Origin: Haloarchaeobius amylolyticus
Lineage (GTDB): Archaea; Halobacteriota; Halobacteria; Halobacteriales; Natrialbaceae
DNA: 64,000 nt
Assembly: GCF_026616195.1 (NCBI RefSeq)
Contig: NZ_JANHDH010000001.1
Location: forward strand, 620,001 to 684,000
Direction: 5' to 3'
Shown here: positions 1-8,152 of the stretch, piece after piece
Numbering within the stretch: position 1 is the first letter of the stretch
Layout of the letters: each line of letters opens with the position of its first letter
Translations under genes and position numbers: made by a program
Notes under the pieces: model-generated
What the model saw: the letters and a program-made list of their open reading frames with translations, nothing else
What the model was told of the DNA's origin: nothing
Database searches by the model: none

Positions 1-1115
1 CAGCCGACCAGGCCATCGGTCGTCTGGGCGACGACGGTGTCACCCGCGACGACTGGCCTGGCGAACGCTGTCGCGTCCGTCGTGCGCTTCCAGCGTCGCT
101 TCCCGGTGGCGACGTCGAGGCCGTACAGGCCCGTCTCGTCCGCGACGACGACGGTGTCGTCGGCGACGGTCGGCGGCGAGATGCGGCGGCTGTCCAGTCC
201 GGTCGACCAGCGGCGCTCGCCCGTCTCGGCGTCGAACGCGGCGACCTCGTAGGAGGGGTAGCTGACCAGGAGCAGGTCGTCGGTCAGCGCCATCACCGAC
301 TGCACGTCGACCCACTCCTGCTGCCACCTCGTCTGTCCGTCCTCGGGCGACAGGCAGTAGATGCCCTGCTCGCGCGAGGAGGCGACCGGGACGTACACGC
401 CGGCGTCCCCGACCGTCACCGGGGCGTGGACCGCGCCGCCCTGTCGCTCGTCGCCGAAGGTCCGCTCCCAGCGCGGCGTACCGTCAGCCGCGTCGAGTGC
501 GAAGACCGTCCCGTCGCTGTCGCCACCGTACACCGTCGACCCGGCGACTGTAGGTGTCGGCTGGGCGTGGGAGCCGCCGCGAGGACGGCGCCACCATTCG
601 TTCCACGCTCGGTCGTACGCGCGGAGCGTGTTCGTCCCGTCCGGGGCCGTGCAGCAGACGAGGACAATGTCGCCGGTCAGCACGGGCGGGCCGGTCACGC
701 GGGCGTCCAGGTCTGTCGTTTCCAGCGTCTCCCCGTCGCCGAGCGACCACTGGCCGAGGAAGCCGGCGTTCGGCGCGCGCCGGCCGCCCACGACGACCTT
801 GTCGCCGTCGACCGCGACGCCCGCCGGGTCGAGGTCGTCACCGAGGTCGGTGCGCCAGTGGACGCCGCCGGCCGGGACGTCCGGAAGCGTGGTGTCGGCT
901 CCGGTGTGGCGCGCGTCGTGGCCGACCTGTGGCCAGTCACCGGCACCGGGCGTGACGGTCGAGCAGGAGGTGGAAGAGGACAACTGCGAACAGCCGGCGA
1001 GGGCGGTCGTGAGGCCGGCGCCGACGGTGGCGAGGAGGGAGCGACGCGAGAGTGACCGGCGAGGATGTGACCGGCAGGCGGTGGATGGCCGGCGGGCGCG
1101 GGAGGGGATGGACAT
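1..1115 (-). CDS. PQQ-like beta-propeller Tat lipoprotein (C-terminus outside window)
   Basis: The reading frame starts with ATG at 1115 and is still open at the window edge (371 codons seen), so the C-terminus is missing. The N-terminus has a twin-arginine signal (RRSLL at about residue 24) followed by a lipobox LAGC with Cys42. It should therefore be Tat-exported and lipid-anchored on the outer face of the membrane. The body shows repeated propeller-blade motifs such as TVYGGDSDGTVFALDAADG, GIYCLSPEDG and EVAAFDAETG, typical of PQQ/BamB-like eight-bladed propellers. The ligand or partner is unknown. Two further lipoproteins of the same kind lie at 55487-57990. It is transcribed away from the next gene's start, with 65 bases between the two reading frames. 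Confidence 0.85.
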   Translation of the reverse strand, partial: MSIPSRARRPSTACRSHPRRSLSRRSLLATVGAGLTTALAGCSQLSSSTSCSTVTPGAGDWPQVGHDARHTGADTTLPDVPAGGVHWRTDLGDDLDPAGVAVDGDKVVVGGRRAPNAGFLGQWSLGDGETLETTDLDARVTGPPVLTGDIVLVCCTAPDGTNTLRAYDRAWNEWWRRPRGGSHAQPTPTVAGSTVYGGDSDGTVFALDAADGTPRWERTFGDERQGGAVHAPVTVGDAGVYVPVASSREQGIYCLSPEDGQTRWQQEWVDVQSVMALTDDLLLVSYPSYEVAAFDAETGERRWSTGLDSRRISPPTVADDTVVVADETGLYGLDVATGKRRWKRTTDATAFARPVVAGDTVVAQTTDGLVG

Positions 1116-1180
1116 AGCACAGCACGCGGCCGGACGGGCCAAAAGTCTTCTCGGATACCGGATGTGTCGGCGGCCGGTGC

Positions 1181-1819
1181 TCAGGCCAGCGGTTCGTCCG
1201 GCCGCGACAGGTCGTAGGTGTCCCGGACCGTATCGGCGAGCAGGCCCTCTTTCGCCAGCGCGATGTAGACCACGACGAACTCCTCGCCGGCGGGCCGCAG
1301 TACGAACACCTCGCGGTCGCCCGGCTCCTCGTTCTCGTTCACCCGGGCCACGAGGGGTTCGATGGGCCGGCGCCCCGAGACGAACTCCTCGTAGAGGTCG
1401 CCGGCGCCCGGCGGTTCCCCGAAGACGTAGAGCACGCCGTTGACCGCGCCGTCGGTGTCGCGGGTGACCTGCGAGGCCATCGACTCGCCCTGGGCGCGGG
1501 CGTTCTGCCAGGCGTCCTGGGCGGCCTCGAACAGGTTGGTCACACCGTCGGCGTGGGCGTAGAGCGTGCGCTTCTCGACGGTGAGCGATTCGACGGTCGG
1601 GTCCTCGGTGGCCCACGAGAGGTCGGCCGCGACGACGTAGCCCGGCCGGAGGTTCGCGACGGTCTCGTCGAGGTCGCCGTGGCCGGCGTGGGCCACGTCG
1701 ACCAGTTCGTAGGCGTCCTCGGTCGGCTCTGTGGGGTCCTCGGGGAGCGAGACGAACGTCCAGACGTCGTCCTCGCGCGGGTTGGCGAGCACCCGGAAGC
1801 GACCGCTGGTGGTGGTCAT
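1181..1819 (-). CDS. Conserved haloarchaeal hypothetical protein, 212 aa
   Basis: I chose the ATG at 1819 (MTTTSGRFRV). The open frame runs further upstream to 2041, but that extension is Arg-rich and reads like a high-GC shadow rather than acidic haloarchaeal protein. The product is acidic and soluble, with no signal peptide or membrane span. It has a small beta-rich N-terminal part (FRVLANPREDDVWTFVSL), a central helical part and a C-terminal part ending DLSRPDEPLA. I do not recognise a catalytic motif. It looks like one of the haloarchaea-restricted DUF families, which I cannot name with confidence. It lies head to tail with the propeller lipoprotein gene downstream. Confidence 0.75.
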   Translation of the reverse strand: MTTTSGRFRVLANPREDDVWTFVSLPEDPTEPTEDAYELVDVAHAGHGDLDETVANLRPGYVVAADLSWATEDPTVESLTVEKRTLYAHADGVTNLFEAAQDAWQNARAQGESMASQVTRDTDGAVNGVLYVFGEPPGAGDLYEEFVSGRRPIEPLVARVNENEEPGDREVFVLRPAGEEFVVVYIALAKEGLLADTVRDTYDLSRPDEPLA

Positions 1820-1892
1820 ACCCGAGTCGTTGTGTGTCGGGACGGGTAAGCGTCGCGTTCGCGGGCGAGGCGAGCAGCGAGTCGGGGCGTCG

Positions 1893-2681
1893 CTACGCGG
1901 GCGGTTCGCAGGCGATGGCCTCGGCGCCGAGCGCGACCGCGAGCGTCGCGTCCTCGCAGTCCGGCAGGCTCGCATCGTCCGGAACCGCCCAGTCGACCCG
2001 GACCGTCTCGGCCGCTCCCGGGACGAGGCAACTTCCCGCAATCGACGGGTCAGCGCCGACCCAGAGGTTACCCTGCGCGATGTCGGTCAGTACCGACTCC
2101 ATGGTCCCCTCTCCGAGGACGGTCTCTACCGGCGTGCCCTCGTCGTCGCCGATCTGGACGACGGTCGCCTCGACCATGGGAAGCAGGTCGCTCGGCACGA
2201 GTTCCTCCGTCAGCGGGAACTGCCCCGGCATCGGCCGGGCGACCCCGTACTCGGTCTGAATCGGGATGACCGTCGCGTCGATGGCTGGTGGCCCGTCGTC
2301 TCTGCAGGGCCGGCCCCGCAGGAGTGCCGCCCCCTTTCCGCCCACGAGCCGCAGGTTCAGCCAGACCGACCCGTAGTCGCCTGCCGCGAGGCCGGTAAAG
2401 TCGACCGTCGGCCCGCCCCCGTCACAGCCGAACGCGTCCGCCGCGTCGACGAAGGCCGCCTGCCCGCCCGGCTGGACGACGCCGTTTCGGGTCGTCTGCC
2501 AGGCGAGTTCCACGGTCGGTGTCTCTGCGACTGCTGGCGCCCCGCTGGGTGCTGGTTGCGCTCGTGCTGGCTGTGCTGCCGGCTGGATTGCGGCGCTGGC
2601 GCGCCCGCCCCCCAGACTGGTGCCGACTCCGGCACCGAGGAGGGCGAGCAACCGCCGTCGCCGTCGGTGGTACGTCGTCAT
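1893..2681 (-). CDS. Tat-exported surface protein, TasA/SipW-substrate-like
   Basis: A 262-aa protein whose N-terminus carries a run of arginines and a hydrophobic core (RRRRRLLALLGAGVG, then an Ala-rich cleavage region), consistent with Tat export. A Pro/Ala-rich linker follows at residues 30-55. The C-terminal part contains a blade-like segment, VRVDWAVPDDASLPDCEDATLAV. It resembles the 'TWxLP...FDL.F' segment of haloarchaeal SipW/TasA-type surface proteins and of the larger neighbour upstream. Paired cysteines (CDGG, GRPCR, GSCLV, PDCED, IACE) suggest disulfides. Function is unknown; a cell-surface structural role is an inference. The upstream paralog-like gene ends 113 bases away on the same strand. 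Confidence 0.7.
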   Translation of the reverse strand: MTTYHRRRRRLLALLGAGVGTSLGGGRASAAIQPAAQPARAQPAPSGAPAVAETPTVELAWQTTRNGVVQPGGQAAFVDAADAFGCDGGGPTVDFTGLAAGDYGSVWLNLRLVGGKGAALLRGRPCRDDGPPAIDATVIPIQTEYGVARPMPGQFPLTEELVPSDLLPMVEATVVQIGDDEGTPVETVLGEGTMESVLTDIAQGNLWVGADPSIAGSCLVPGAAETVRVDWAVPDDASLPDCEDATLAVALGAEAIACEPPA

Positions 2682-2794
2682 GTCTGTCCCCCCGGACGTC
2701 GTGTACTACGGGATGCGCACGCTTAGCACAGACACATGGTCCCCAGCGAGACGATACGAGTTCGCGACAGGACGAAGAGCGAGCCCGGGAGGGC

Positions 2795-4186
2795 TCAGGA
2801 GAGGCTTGTCTGGGTCGTCGCCGTCCAGGCCGCCGGGTCGTGCAGGCGGTTGCCGAACCAGTCGTCGGTCCGGACCTCGACGGTGTTGCGGAACACCTCG
2901 CCCTGGGCGCAGGGACCGGCCCGGAGCCAGAGGAGCAACTCGAAGACCTGCCCGGGTTCGACGGTCCCGAGGTGCCAGACGCCCGTGGTCGGGTCGAACG
3001 TCTCGTCGTAGGTCAGGCCACCGCCGGCGTCGCCCTTCGAGAACTCGGCGAGCATCGCCACGGTGGGGCCTCGACGGACCCGCAGGGCCTCCACCTCGAG
3101 CCAGCCGTACTGGTCGACGAGACAGTTACTGAAGCCGGCGACGGCCTGCCGCTGGCCTTCGATTCCCGGAGGGCGTTGCGGGACGACCCGGACGTTCCGG
3201 GCGGTCCCCGGGCCGTCGTTCCGGACGCGGACGATGTAGACGAGGGCCCCCTCGCGCGGGGCGTAGGACTTCGACGTCACCGAGAGACTCGGCCGGGTCC
3301 CGGTCGGGCACGGAACCGCCGTGAACCGCAGGTCGAAGCGCGCCTCGTCGTCGGCCGCCACCGTCGCCGTCTCGGGGAGTTGCCAGGTGAGCCGGACGTG
3401 GGGGACCGACCGGTCGGTCGTGCAGTCGAGCGTCGGGGTCGCGAGGTCGCCGTCGAGTGGTACCGGTCGCTCGGCCACCGCCGCCAGCACCTCCCGGAGC
3501 GTCCCCTCCGCGAGGACGACCGTGGCTCGTTCGCCCACGCCGACGTGGCCGGTCTGGACGAGTTTCGCGGTGACCGCGTCGGCGAGTGGCACCGTCGCCA
3601 TGGGCGTCGCTGCTGGCCCGGACTCCGGTGCGGTGTTCTCTGTGGGTCCCTCGGGCTCGGCTGTCGCCGATTCGGTGGTCGCGGTCGCTGTCGCCGTCGC
3701 CGGAAGCAGTCGCCCGGTCACACCGACGATGCCGTGCCCGCCGACCGGCTGGACGAACAGGTCCAGCTGGCCCTCGTCACCCGGCCGGATGCCCGTGAGG
3801 TCGAGCAGTGGCTGGTCGCCGGAGGCGCCGTAGAGTGCGTTCACGTCGAGGAACTGCTCGCGGAACGCCCCCTCGATGGCCCGCGGGTCGACCGACGGGT
3901 AGCGGTCCCGGTACTGCGCGCGAGAGAGGAGCGGCGCCTGCACGCCCGTCCGGTCGGCCGGGTACGCGTCGACCACGCGGCCGTTGAAGCGCTCCTCCCA
4001 GGCGACGACCAGCCGCAGGTCCTCGGGTTCCTCGGGGGTCAGGTCCGCGATGCGGTGACTGCCCGCCGCCATCTCGCCGTCGTGTGCGACGGGCGCCGCC
4101 TGGCCGGCGCCGGTGAGGGTCCCGACCGCCAGGCCACCGCCCGCCAGCCGCAGGAGCTGTCGCCGTGTCAGATGCTTTCTTGCCAT
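2795..4186 (-). CDS. Tat-exported surface protein with DUF11-like domain
   Basis: I place the start at the ATG at 4186 (MARKHLTRRQLLRLAGGG), which begins exactly at a twin-arginine signal (R8-R9); the longer open frame upstream lacks haloarchaeal character. The protein has 463 residues. Residues about 35-160 form a secreted domain, about 163-200 a Thr/Ala/Pro/Glu-rich linker, and about 255-290 a TasA/SipW-like strand set (VRLTWQLPETATV...FDLRFTAVPC). Residues about 300-455 match the DUF11 beta-sandwich (VYIVRVRNDGPGTARNV ... TGVWHLGTVEPG). DUF11 domains are stalk-like repeats in surface adhesins. There is no C-terminal anchor, so it is probably secreted or bound to another surface protein. 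The TasA-like part is shared with the next gene downstream. Confidence 0.78.
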   Translation of the reverse strand: MARKHLTRRQLLRLAGGGLAVGTLTGAGQAAPVAHDGEMAAGSHRIADLTPEEPEDLRLVVAWEERFNGRVVDAYPADRTGVQAPLLSRAQYRDRYPSVDPRAIEGAFREQFLDVNALYGASGDQPLLDLTGIRPGDEGQLDLFVQPVGGHGIVGVTGRLLPATATATATTESATAEPEGPTENTAPESGPAATPMATVPLADAVTAKLVQTGHVGVGERATVVLAEGTLREVLAAVAERPVPLDGDLATPTLDCTTDRSVPHVRLTWQLPETATVAADDEARFDLRFTAVPCPTGTRPSLSVTSKSYAPREGALVYIVRVRNDGPGTARNVRVVPQRPPGIEGQRQAVAGFSNCLVDQYGWLEVEALRVRRGPTVAMLAEFSKGDAGGGLTYDETFDPTTGVWHLGTVEPGQVFELLLWLRAGPCAQGEVFRNTVEVRTDDWFGNRLHDPAAWTATTQTSLS

Positions 4187-4412
4187 AGTATCGTCGTGGT
4201 CCCGGCACGCTCGCGCCCGCGACCATCGCGTCGGCTGGGTCGCTCGCGGGCCGGTCCCAGGGTCGGTTGCGACTAGGCCAGCATCCGATATAATATAGAC
4301 TGTCCGACACTTACGCGGCGGGAGTAACCCGGCGGTCAGCGGGCAGAGCGGACCTCGGGGGCTGCTGGCCAGAATCGATTCTTTGAAAACCTGTTCGGCC
4401 GTTGTACGGACG

Positions 4413-5144
4413 ATGACCATCCCGACGTTCGTCATCGGCATCGCGGGCGGGACGGGGGCAGGCAAGACGACTGTCGCCCGCGAGGTCGCCGATACGGTCG
4501 GCGAGGCCGTGACACGCATCCCACTCGACAACTACTACGAGGACAACTCAGACCTCGCGATGGCAGAACGCGAGGAGCTCAACTACGACCATCCCGAGGC
4601 CTTCGAGTGGGAGCTGCTCATCGACCAGCTCGACTCGCTGTTGATGGGCCAGCCCATCGAGATGCCCCAGTACGACTTCACCGTCCACAACCGCAAGGAG
4701 GAGACGGTGACGGTCGAACCGTCCGACGTCATCGTCGTCGAGGGTATCTTCGCGCTCTACAACGAGGCCATCATCGACATGTGCGACCTGCGGGTGTACG
4801 TCGAGACCGACGCCGACGTGCGTATCCTCCGGCGCATCCGGCGCGACGTCATCGAGCGCGAGCGCGAACTCGCCGGCGTCATCGACCAGTACCTCTCGAC
4901 GGTCAAGCCGATGCACGAGCAGTTCGTCGCGCCGACGAAGAAGAACGCCGACGTCATCATCCCCGAAGGGGCCAACCAGATGGCCGTCGACCTGCTCACC
5001 GAGAAGGTCGAGGCCGAGACGGACACGGGCGCGCCCGACCCTGACGAACGTCGGACCTGGGAGCGCGAGGTCCACGAGGACCGAACGACCGTCGAACCCT
5101 CCGAGCCACCGGTCGAGGACGCCGATTCCGCCTCGCCGCGGTGA
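4413..5144 (+). CDS. udk: Uridine kinase
   Basis: Phosphorylates uridine/cytidine to the monophosphate in pyrimidine salvage, in the cytoplasm. The 243-aa protein begins at ATG 4413 (MTIPTFVIGIAGGTGAGKTT). Its Walker A motif GGTGAGKT is at residues 12-19, followed by the DNYYED segment and the YDHPEAFEWELL / YDF motifs typical of uridine kinases. A second phosphoryl-handling region has IVVEGIFALYNE, and RRIRRDVIERE is the lid. The last ~35 residues are an acidic, Pro-rich tail without domain character, common in haloarchaea. An in-frame ATG at 4383 would add ten non-acidic residues and is less likely. It is divergent from the DUF11-protein gene. Confidence 0.93.
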   Translation: MTIPTFVIGIAGGTGAGKTTVAREVADTVGEAVTRIPLDNYYEDNSDLAMAEREELNYDHPEAFEWELLIDQLDSLLMGQPIEMPQYDFTVHNRKEETVTVEPSDVIVVEGIFALYNEAIIDMCDLRVYVETDADVRILRRIRRDVIERERELAGVIDQYLSTVKPMHEQFVAPTKKNADVIIPEGANQMAVDLLTEKVEAETDTGAPDPDERRTWEREVHEDRTTVEPSEPPVEDADSASPR

Positions 5145-5194
5145 CGGGAGAAACAGGCAATTTTTATCTGCGTGGGGGCGCGTACACTGTTCAC

Positions 5195-5479
5195 ATGAGC
5201 ACTGGAACCGAGGCTGACGCCGCCGAGATGCGGAGTCCCCACGAGGCCGACGACGGCTTCCTCTCCCGCAACGCGTGGCTCAAGCCCTTCGCCCTCGCCG
5301 AGGCAGTCCTGCTGGTGATGCTGATCCTCCTCGACGTCGCGAACGACCTCTTCAGCTGGATGCGTGGCGGCTTCAGTCAGGCCATCTTCGGCATGCTGGT
5401 GTCGCTGTTCTTCCTCGGCCTCGTCGCGGCCGTCATCATGCTCAGCCTCAGCGCGTACCGCTACGTCACCGAGACGTAA
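5195..5479 (+). CDS. Small two-span membrane protein, 94 aa
   Basis: ATG 5195 is preceded by a T-rich TATA-like box (AATTTTTATC around 5159-5168) at the spacing expected for an almost leaderless transcript. An upstream in-frame start at 5141 would overlap udk's stop region and encode the promoter, so I reject it. The product has an acidic N-terminus (about 25 residues) and two hydrophobic segments, at about residues 32-50 (ALAEAVLLVMLILLDVAND) and 62-88 (AIFGMLVSLFFLGLVAAVIML). No known domain is recognised. It is probably an inner membrane protein of unknown function, transcribed separately from udk. Confidence 0.75.
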   Translation: MSTGTEADAAEMRSPHEADDGFLSRNAWLKPFALAEAVLLVMLILLDVANDLFSWMRGGFSQAIFGMLVSLFFLGLVAAVIMLSLSAYRYVTET

Positions 5480-5538
5480 CACAGCCAGCCGCTCCCGCTT
5501 CTCTCTCCATCCTATCCACCAGCCGCAGGGCTGGACGC

Positions 5539-6072
5539 TTACGCCAGCCCCGAGAGCAGGTTCCCGACGCCGTAGGCAACCGACGCGGCCAGCATCCCGA
5601 CGACCAGCATCTCGATGCCGTTGAGGACCCACGAGCGGTCGGTGACCAGACTCCGACTCGCCCCGACCGCGAAGAACGCCACCGCCGTCATCGCGATGGA
5701 GAGTTCGAACAGCGGGGCGGCCGACAGCAGGTACGGCAACAGCGGCGTCCAGCCCGCGAGCACGAACGCGAGGAACGTCGCCAGCGCCGTCCGGCCCGGG
5801 GTCTTGCCGTCGTCGTCCCGGCGCTCGCCCTGTGCCTCGGCGTAGTCGAGTTCCGACCGCCGGCTCAGGAAGTTGCTCATCCCCATCGAGAACCCGTCGG
5901 CGAGCAGGTTCGCGACGCCGAGGATGAGGACGATGCGCGGCTCCAGCGCGGCCCCGGCGACCCCGGAGACCACCGCGAAGGTCGTCACGATGCCGTCGTT
6001 CGCCCCGTAGATGACCTCCGCGATGTAGCGACCCGACTCCCCGACGTCGTCCCCGAGCAGTTCTCGCAGCAT
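5539..6072 (-). CDS. VIT1/CCC1-family membrane transporter
   Basis: A 177-aa integral membrane protein with the family signature [19 protein letters not shown], followed by [25 protein letters not shown] and a charged cytoplasmic segment. Three further hydrophobic spans follow. VIT1/CCC1 proteins move Fe2+ or Mn2+ out of the cytoplasm in plants and yeast, and prokaryotic members are assumed to do similar metal export or detoxification. The metal here cannot be told. The short loop between spans 2 and 3 lacks the ferritin-like domain of some members. It is convergent with the small membrane protein at 5195-5479 and divergent from the stress-protein gene. Confidence 0.87.
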   Translation of the reverse strand: MLRELLGDDVGESGRYIAEVIYGANDGIVTTFAVVSGVAGAALEPRIVLILGVANLLADGFSMGMSNFLSRRSELDYAEAQGERRDDDGKTPGRTALATFLAFVLAGWTPLLPYLLSAAPLFELSIAMTAVAFFAVGASRSLVTDRSWVLNGIEMLVVGMLAASVAYGVGNLLSGLA

Positions 6073-6170
6073 CGCCCGGGTGTACTCCTCGGACGACCAA
6101 GAAGTTCCCTCCCGTCCCCGTCGCCAGTGTTCCCGTCTCCCCTATCAGCGATGGTGTCCTCTCTCTGTAC

Positions 6171-6596
6171 ATGCAGACCGTCCTCGTCGCCATCGACGGG
6201 TCACCACTCGGTGACCGGGCGCTCGCGTACGCACTCGACCTCTACCCCGACGCGGCCATCACGGTCCTGCACGTGGTCGACCCGGTGGAGGCGGTGTACC
6301 TCGCCGAGGCGAAGGGTCCCAGCGAGGGGCGCTCCTACGTCGAGGCCGCCAGAGAACACGGTGCGGAGCTGTGCGACAGGGCGGAAGCGGTCGCGGCCGA
6401 CCGCGGCATCGCGGTCGACACGGCCGTCGAGACGGGGAACCCGGCCCGGGAGATCCTGCGCTTTATCGACGCCAACGACGTCGACGCGGTCGTCATGGGC
6501 AGCCACGGTCGGAGTGGGCTCTCGCGGGTCTTCCTCGGGAGCGTCGCGGAGACCGTCCTCCGGCGCTCGCCCGTCCCGGTGACGGTCGTCCGCTGA
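6171..6596 (+). CDS. Universal stress protein UspA family
   Basis: A single UspA domain of 141 residues, the normal family size. The N-terminal strand VLVAIDGSPLGDRAL carries the ATP-contacting Asp. The C-terminal ATP-binding motif is present as GSHGRSGLSRVFLGS (G-x2-G-x9-G-S pattern) before VLRRSPVPVTVVR. It is therefore an ATP-binding type rather than the non-binding UspA type. It is a soluble cytoplasmic protein, probably a dimer, with a role in stress physiology that cannot be specified. It is convergent with the CBS-MaoC gene; only seven bases separate the two stop codons. Confidence 0.92.
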   Translation: MQTVLVAIDGSPLGDRALAYALDLYPDAAITVLHVVDPVEAVYLAEAKGPSEGRSYVEAAREHGAELCDRAEAVAADRGIAVDTAVETGNPAREILRFIDANDVDAVVMGSHGRSGLSRVFLGSVAETVLRRSPVPVTVVR

Positions 6597-6603
6597 CTCT
6601 CCC

Positions 6604-7455
6604 CTAGCGCTCCACAGCGGGGGCCTCGTCGACGAGGACGACCGCCTCGCCCGAGATGACGAGTTCCTCGTCGTCGTCGAAGACCTCCGTCTGGAGGCGA
6701 TAGCGGCGCTCCCCGACGCGGTCCATCACCTCGCAGACGGCGGTCACGTGGTCGCCGAGGTGGACCGGCCCCCGGAAGCTCAGGTTCTGGTTGAGGTAGA
6801 TGACCAGTCCCGGGAGCTTCGCGAGGGCCGCGCTGATGACGCTCGAGACGAGCGCGCCGTGGACGATCCGGCCGCCGAACCGGGTCTGCTCGGCGTAGGC
6901 GTCGTCGAGGTGCAACGGGTTCGTATCCCCGCTCAGGGACGCGAACTCCTCGACCTCCGCCTCGGTCAGTCGCTGGGAGAACCGCACCACGTCGCCGACG
7001 CTCAGGCCCTGGCTCTCCCGGTCCTCGTAGGCGTACTCCCAGTCCTTGCCCGTCTCGACGGTCGTCTCGTACTGGAACCGCGGCAGGTAGTACGACAGCT
7101 CCGTCACCGACAGCACGCCCACGAGCGCCTCCCCCTCCGTGACGACCAGCTGTTCGATGTCCTCCTCGCGCAGGAGGGACGCCGCGTGCTCGACCGACCG
7201 GGACCGGTCGACCGTCACCACGGGCGAGGACATGAACGAGTCGGCGGTCTGTGTGGTGAGGTCCGCCCCATCCGCGATGAGGCTCACCAGGTCGCTCTTC
7301 GTGACGATGCCGACCGGGTCACCGTCGCGCGTGATGACCAGCGAGCCGACGTCCGCGTCCCGGAGACGCTCGGCGCAGGTCCGTACCGTCGCGCCGGCGG
7401 AGACCGTCTCGATGGTCTGGCGCATCACGTCGCTGACGAGGGTCTTGATTCGCAT
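6604..7455 (-). CDS. CBS-pair / MaoC-like hot-dog fusion protein
   Basis: ATG 7455 (MRIKTLVSDVM) starts at the typical beginning of a CBS pair; the open frame above it is a shadow. Residues about 1-125 hold two CBS motifs (VSDVMRQTIETVSAGATV; DSFMSSPVVTVDRSRSV), which usually sense adenosyl nucleotides. Residues about 150-283 form a MaoC-type hot-dog domain with the hydratase motif SGDTNPLHLDDAYA and FGGRIVHG, giving the Asp/His pair seen in (R)-enoyl-CoA hydratases. The fusion suggests acyl-CoA hydration or binding gated by energy charge, but the substrate is unknown. It is 283 residues long and monocistronic. Confidence 0.88.
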   Translation of the reverse strand: MRIKTLVSDVMRQTIETVSAGATVRTCAERLRDADVGSLVITRDGDPVGIVTKSDLVSLIADGADLTTQTADSFMSSPVVTVDRSRSVEHAASLLREEDIEQLVVTEGEALVGVLSVTELSYYLPRFQYETTVETGKDWEYAYEDRESQGLSVGDVVRFSQRLTEAEVEEFASLSGDTNPLHLDDAYAEQTRFGGRIVHGALVSSVISAALAKLPGLVIYLNQNLSFRGPVHLGDHVTAVCEVMDRVGERRYRLQTEVFDDDEELVISGEAVVLVDEAPAVER

Positions 7456-7847
7456 GCGAGGGACTACTCTCGGCAGTATGGTAATTGCATCGACTAGAGG
7501 GGTATCCGGTGGAGTCGGGTGTCGATGCCCCTGATGCCCTCTGTCCATTACAAATCATGGCAACCACGGATTACCGTCCCCGCTGAACTGCGGAGCAGAG
7601 GCGGACACCACGGCATCGAAATCCTGTCAGGTTCCGTGCTACCGGGGTGGCCGCCTCTCGGTCGTCTGCCGGCCCGAGACGAACCGGGCGAACCCGTTCG
7701 TTCTCACCGGCTCTCACCCTTCGTCTGCTGACGATACCCGATGCCTCGAGCAAGGGTACTCTCTAACTCGCCTGGTGTCGGCGGGAATCTGGGAACAGGG
7801 ACGAAGTCGAGAGTCGGCTCTGCTCGTGAATGCGATTCGGCAGCAAC

Positions 7848-7870
7848 AGCCGGTGGAGCGGATTGTGAAC
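7848..7870. repeat. Degenerate copy of tRNA-Thr 3' end (possible att scar)
   Basis: On the + strand AGCCGGTGGAG is identical to the complement of the tRNA-Thr acceptor/T-arm at 7984-7994. The next dozen bases match with two insertions. Direct orientation and 136-base spacing fit a decayed attachment-site duplication. No integrase gene is present. Confidence 0.4.
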
Positions 7871-7899
7871 CTCACTCGCTCCTTGCAGTCGCTCGCTGA

Positions 7900-7913
7900 T
7901 TCAAATCCCTCCA
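7900..7913. repeat. 14-base inverted copy of tRNA-Thr T-loop
   Basis: TTCAAATCCCTCCA is identical to the sense strand of the tRNA-Thr T-loop and 3' T-stem, but lies in the opposite orientation to the gene. T-loops are conserved among tRNAs, so it could also derive from another tRNA. Confidence 0.45.
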
Positions 7914-7938
7914 GTCACTGATTCACCCGCTCACGAGT

Positions 7939-7961
7939 GCCGAGCACACGAGGTGCTCGGC
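7939..7961 (-). terminator. Perfect hairpin downstream of tRNA-Thr
   Basis: GCCGAGCAC and GTGCTCGGC form a perfect nine-base-pair stem around a five-base loop. It begins 23 bases beyond the tRNA 3' end in the direction of transcription. There is no long T run after it, so it may be a processing or termination hairpin or part of an old att region. Confidence 0.35.
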
Positions 7962-7983
7962 GGCGTAGTTCGCGGGAGAAGTA

Positions 7984-8058
7984 AGCCGGTGGAGGGATTT
8001 GAACCCTCGACCTATTCCTTACGAAGGAATCGCTCTAGCCAGTCTGAGCTACACCGGC
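7984..8058 (-). tRNA. tRNA-Thr (anticodon CGU)
   Basis: Read on the minus strand, all arms fold. The acceptor GCCGGTG pairs with CACCGGC, the D-stem GCTC with GAGC, the anticodon stem ATTCC with GGAAT around the loop TTCGTAA, and the T-stem GAGGG with CCCTC around TTCAAAT. The loop gives anticodon CGU, reading ACG threonine codons. The discriminator base is U (position 7984), which is the known threonine identity in haloarchaea. CCA is not encoded and there is no intron. The tRNA m1G37 methyltransferase gene lies 94 bases upstream on the same strand. Confidence 0.95.
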
Positions 8059-8152
8059 GCGGGCGTACACTCGCTCGGGCCCGCGTCGGGCACTCGAACG
8101 CATCTTCACGTACTGCGATGATACCAATAAGGGTTGCGAATCGACTCGACCA

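Larger units (their letters stand above)
7456..7983. other. 528-base non-coding stretch with tRNA 3'-end fragments
   Basis: No frame here gives an acidic, haloarchaea-like protein; the open frames are Arg-rich shadows. Two fragments related to the 3' end of the neighbouring tRNA-Thr are visible. One is an imperfect direct copy at 7848-7870 (eleven exact bases AGCCGGTGGAG, then an approximate match). The other is an exact 14-base inverted copy at 7900-7913 (TTCAAATCCCTCCA). A strong hairpin follows at 7939-7961. This is what remains after integration and loss of elements at a tRNA gene, although that is an inference. Confidence 0.5.

Noticed and set aside
1731-4276. Long open frames on the + strand, opposite the surface-protein genes
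   Set aside because: They are rich in Arg, Pro and Cys, lack acidic bias and mirror real genes on the minus strand, as expected in high-GC DNA.
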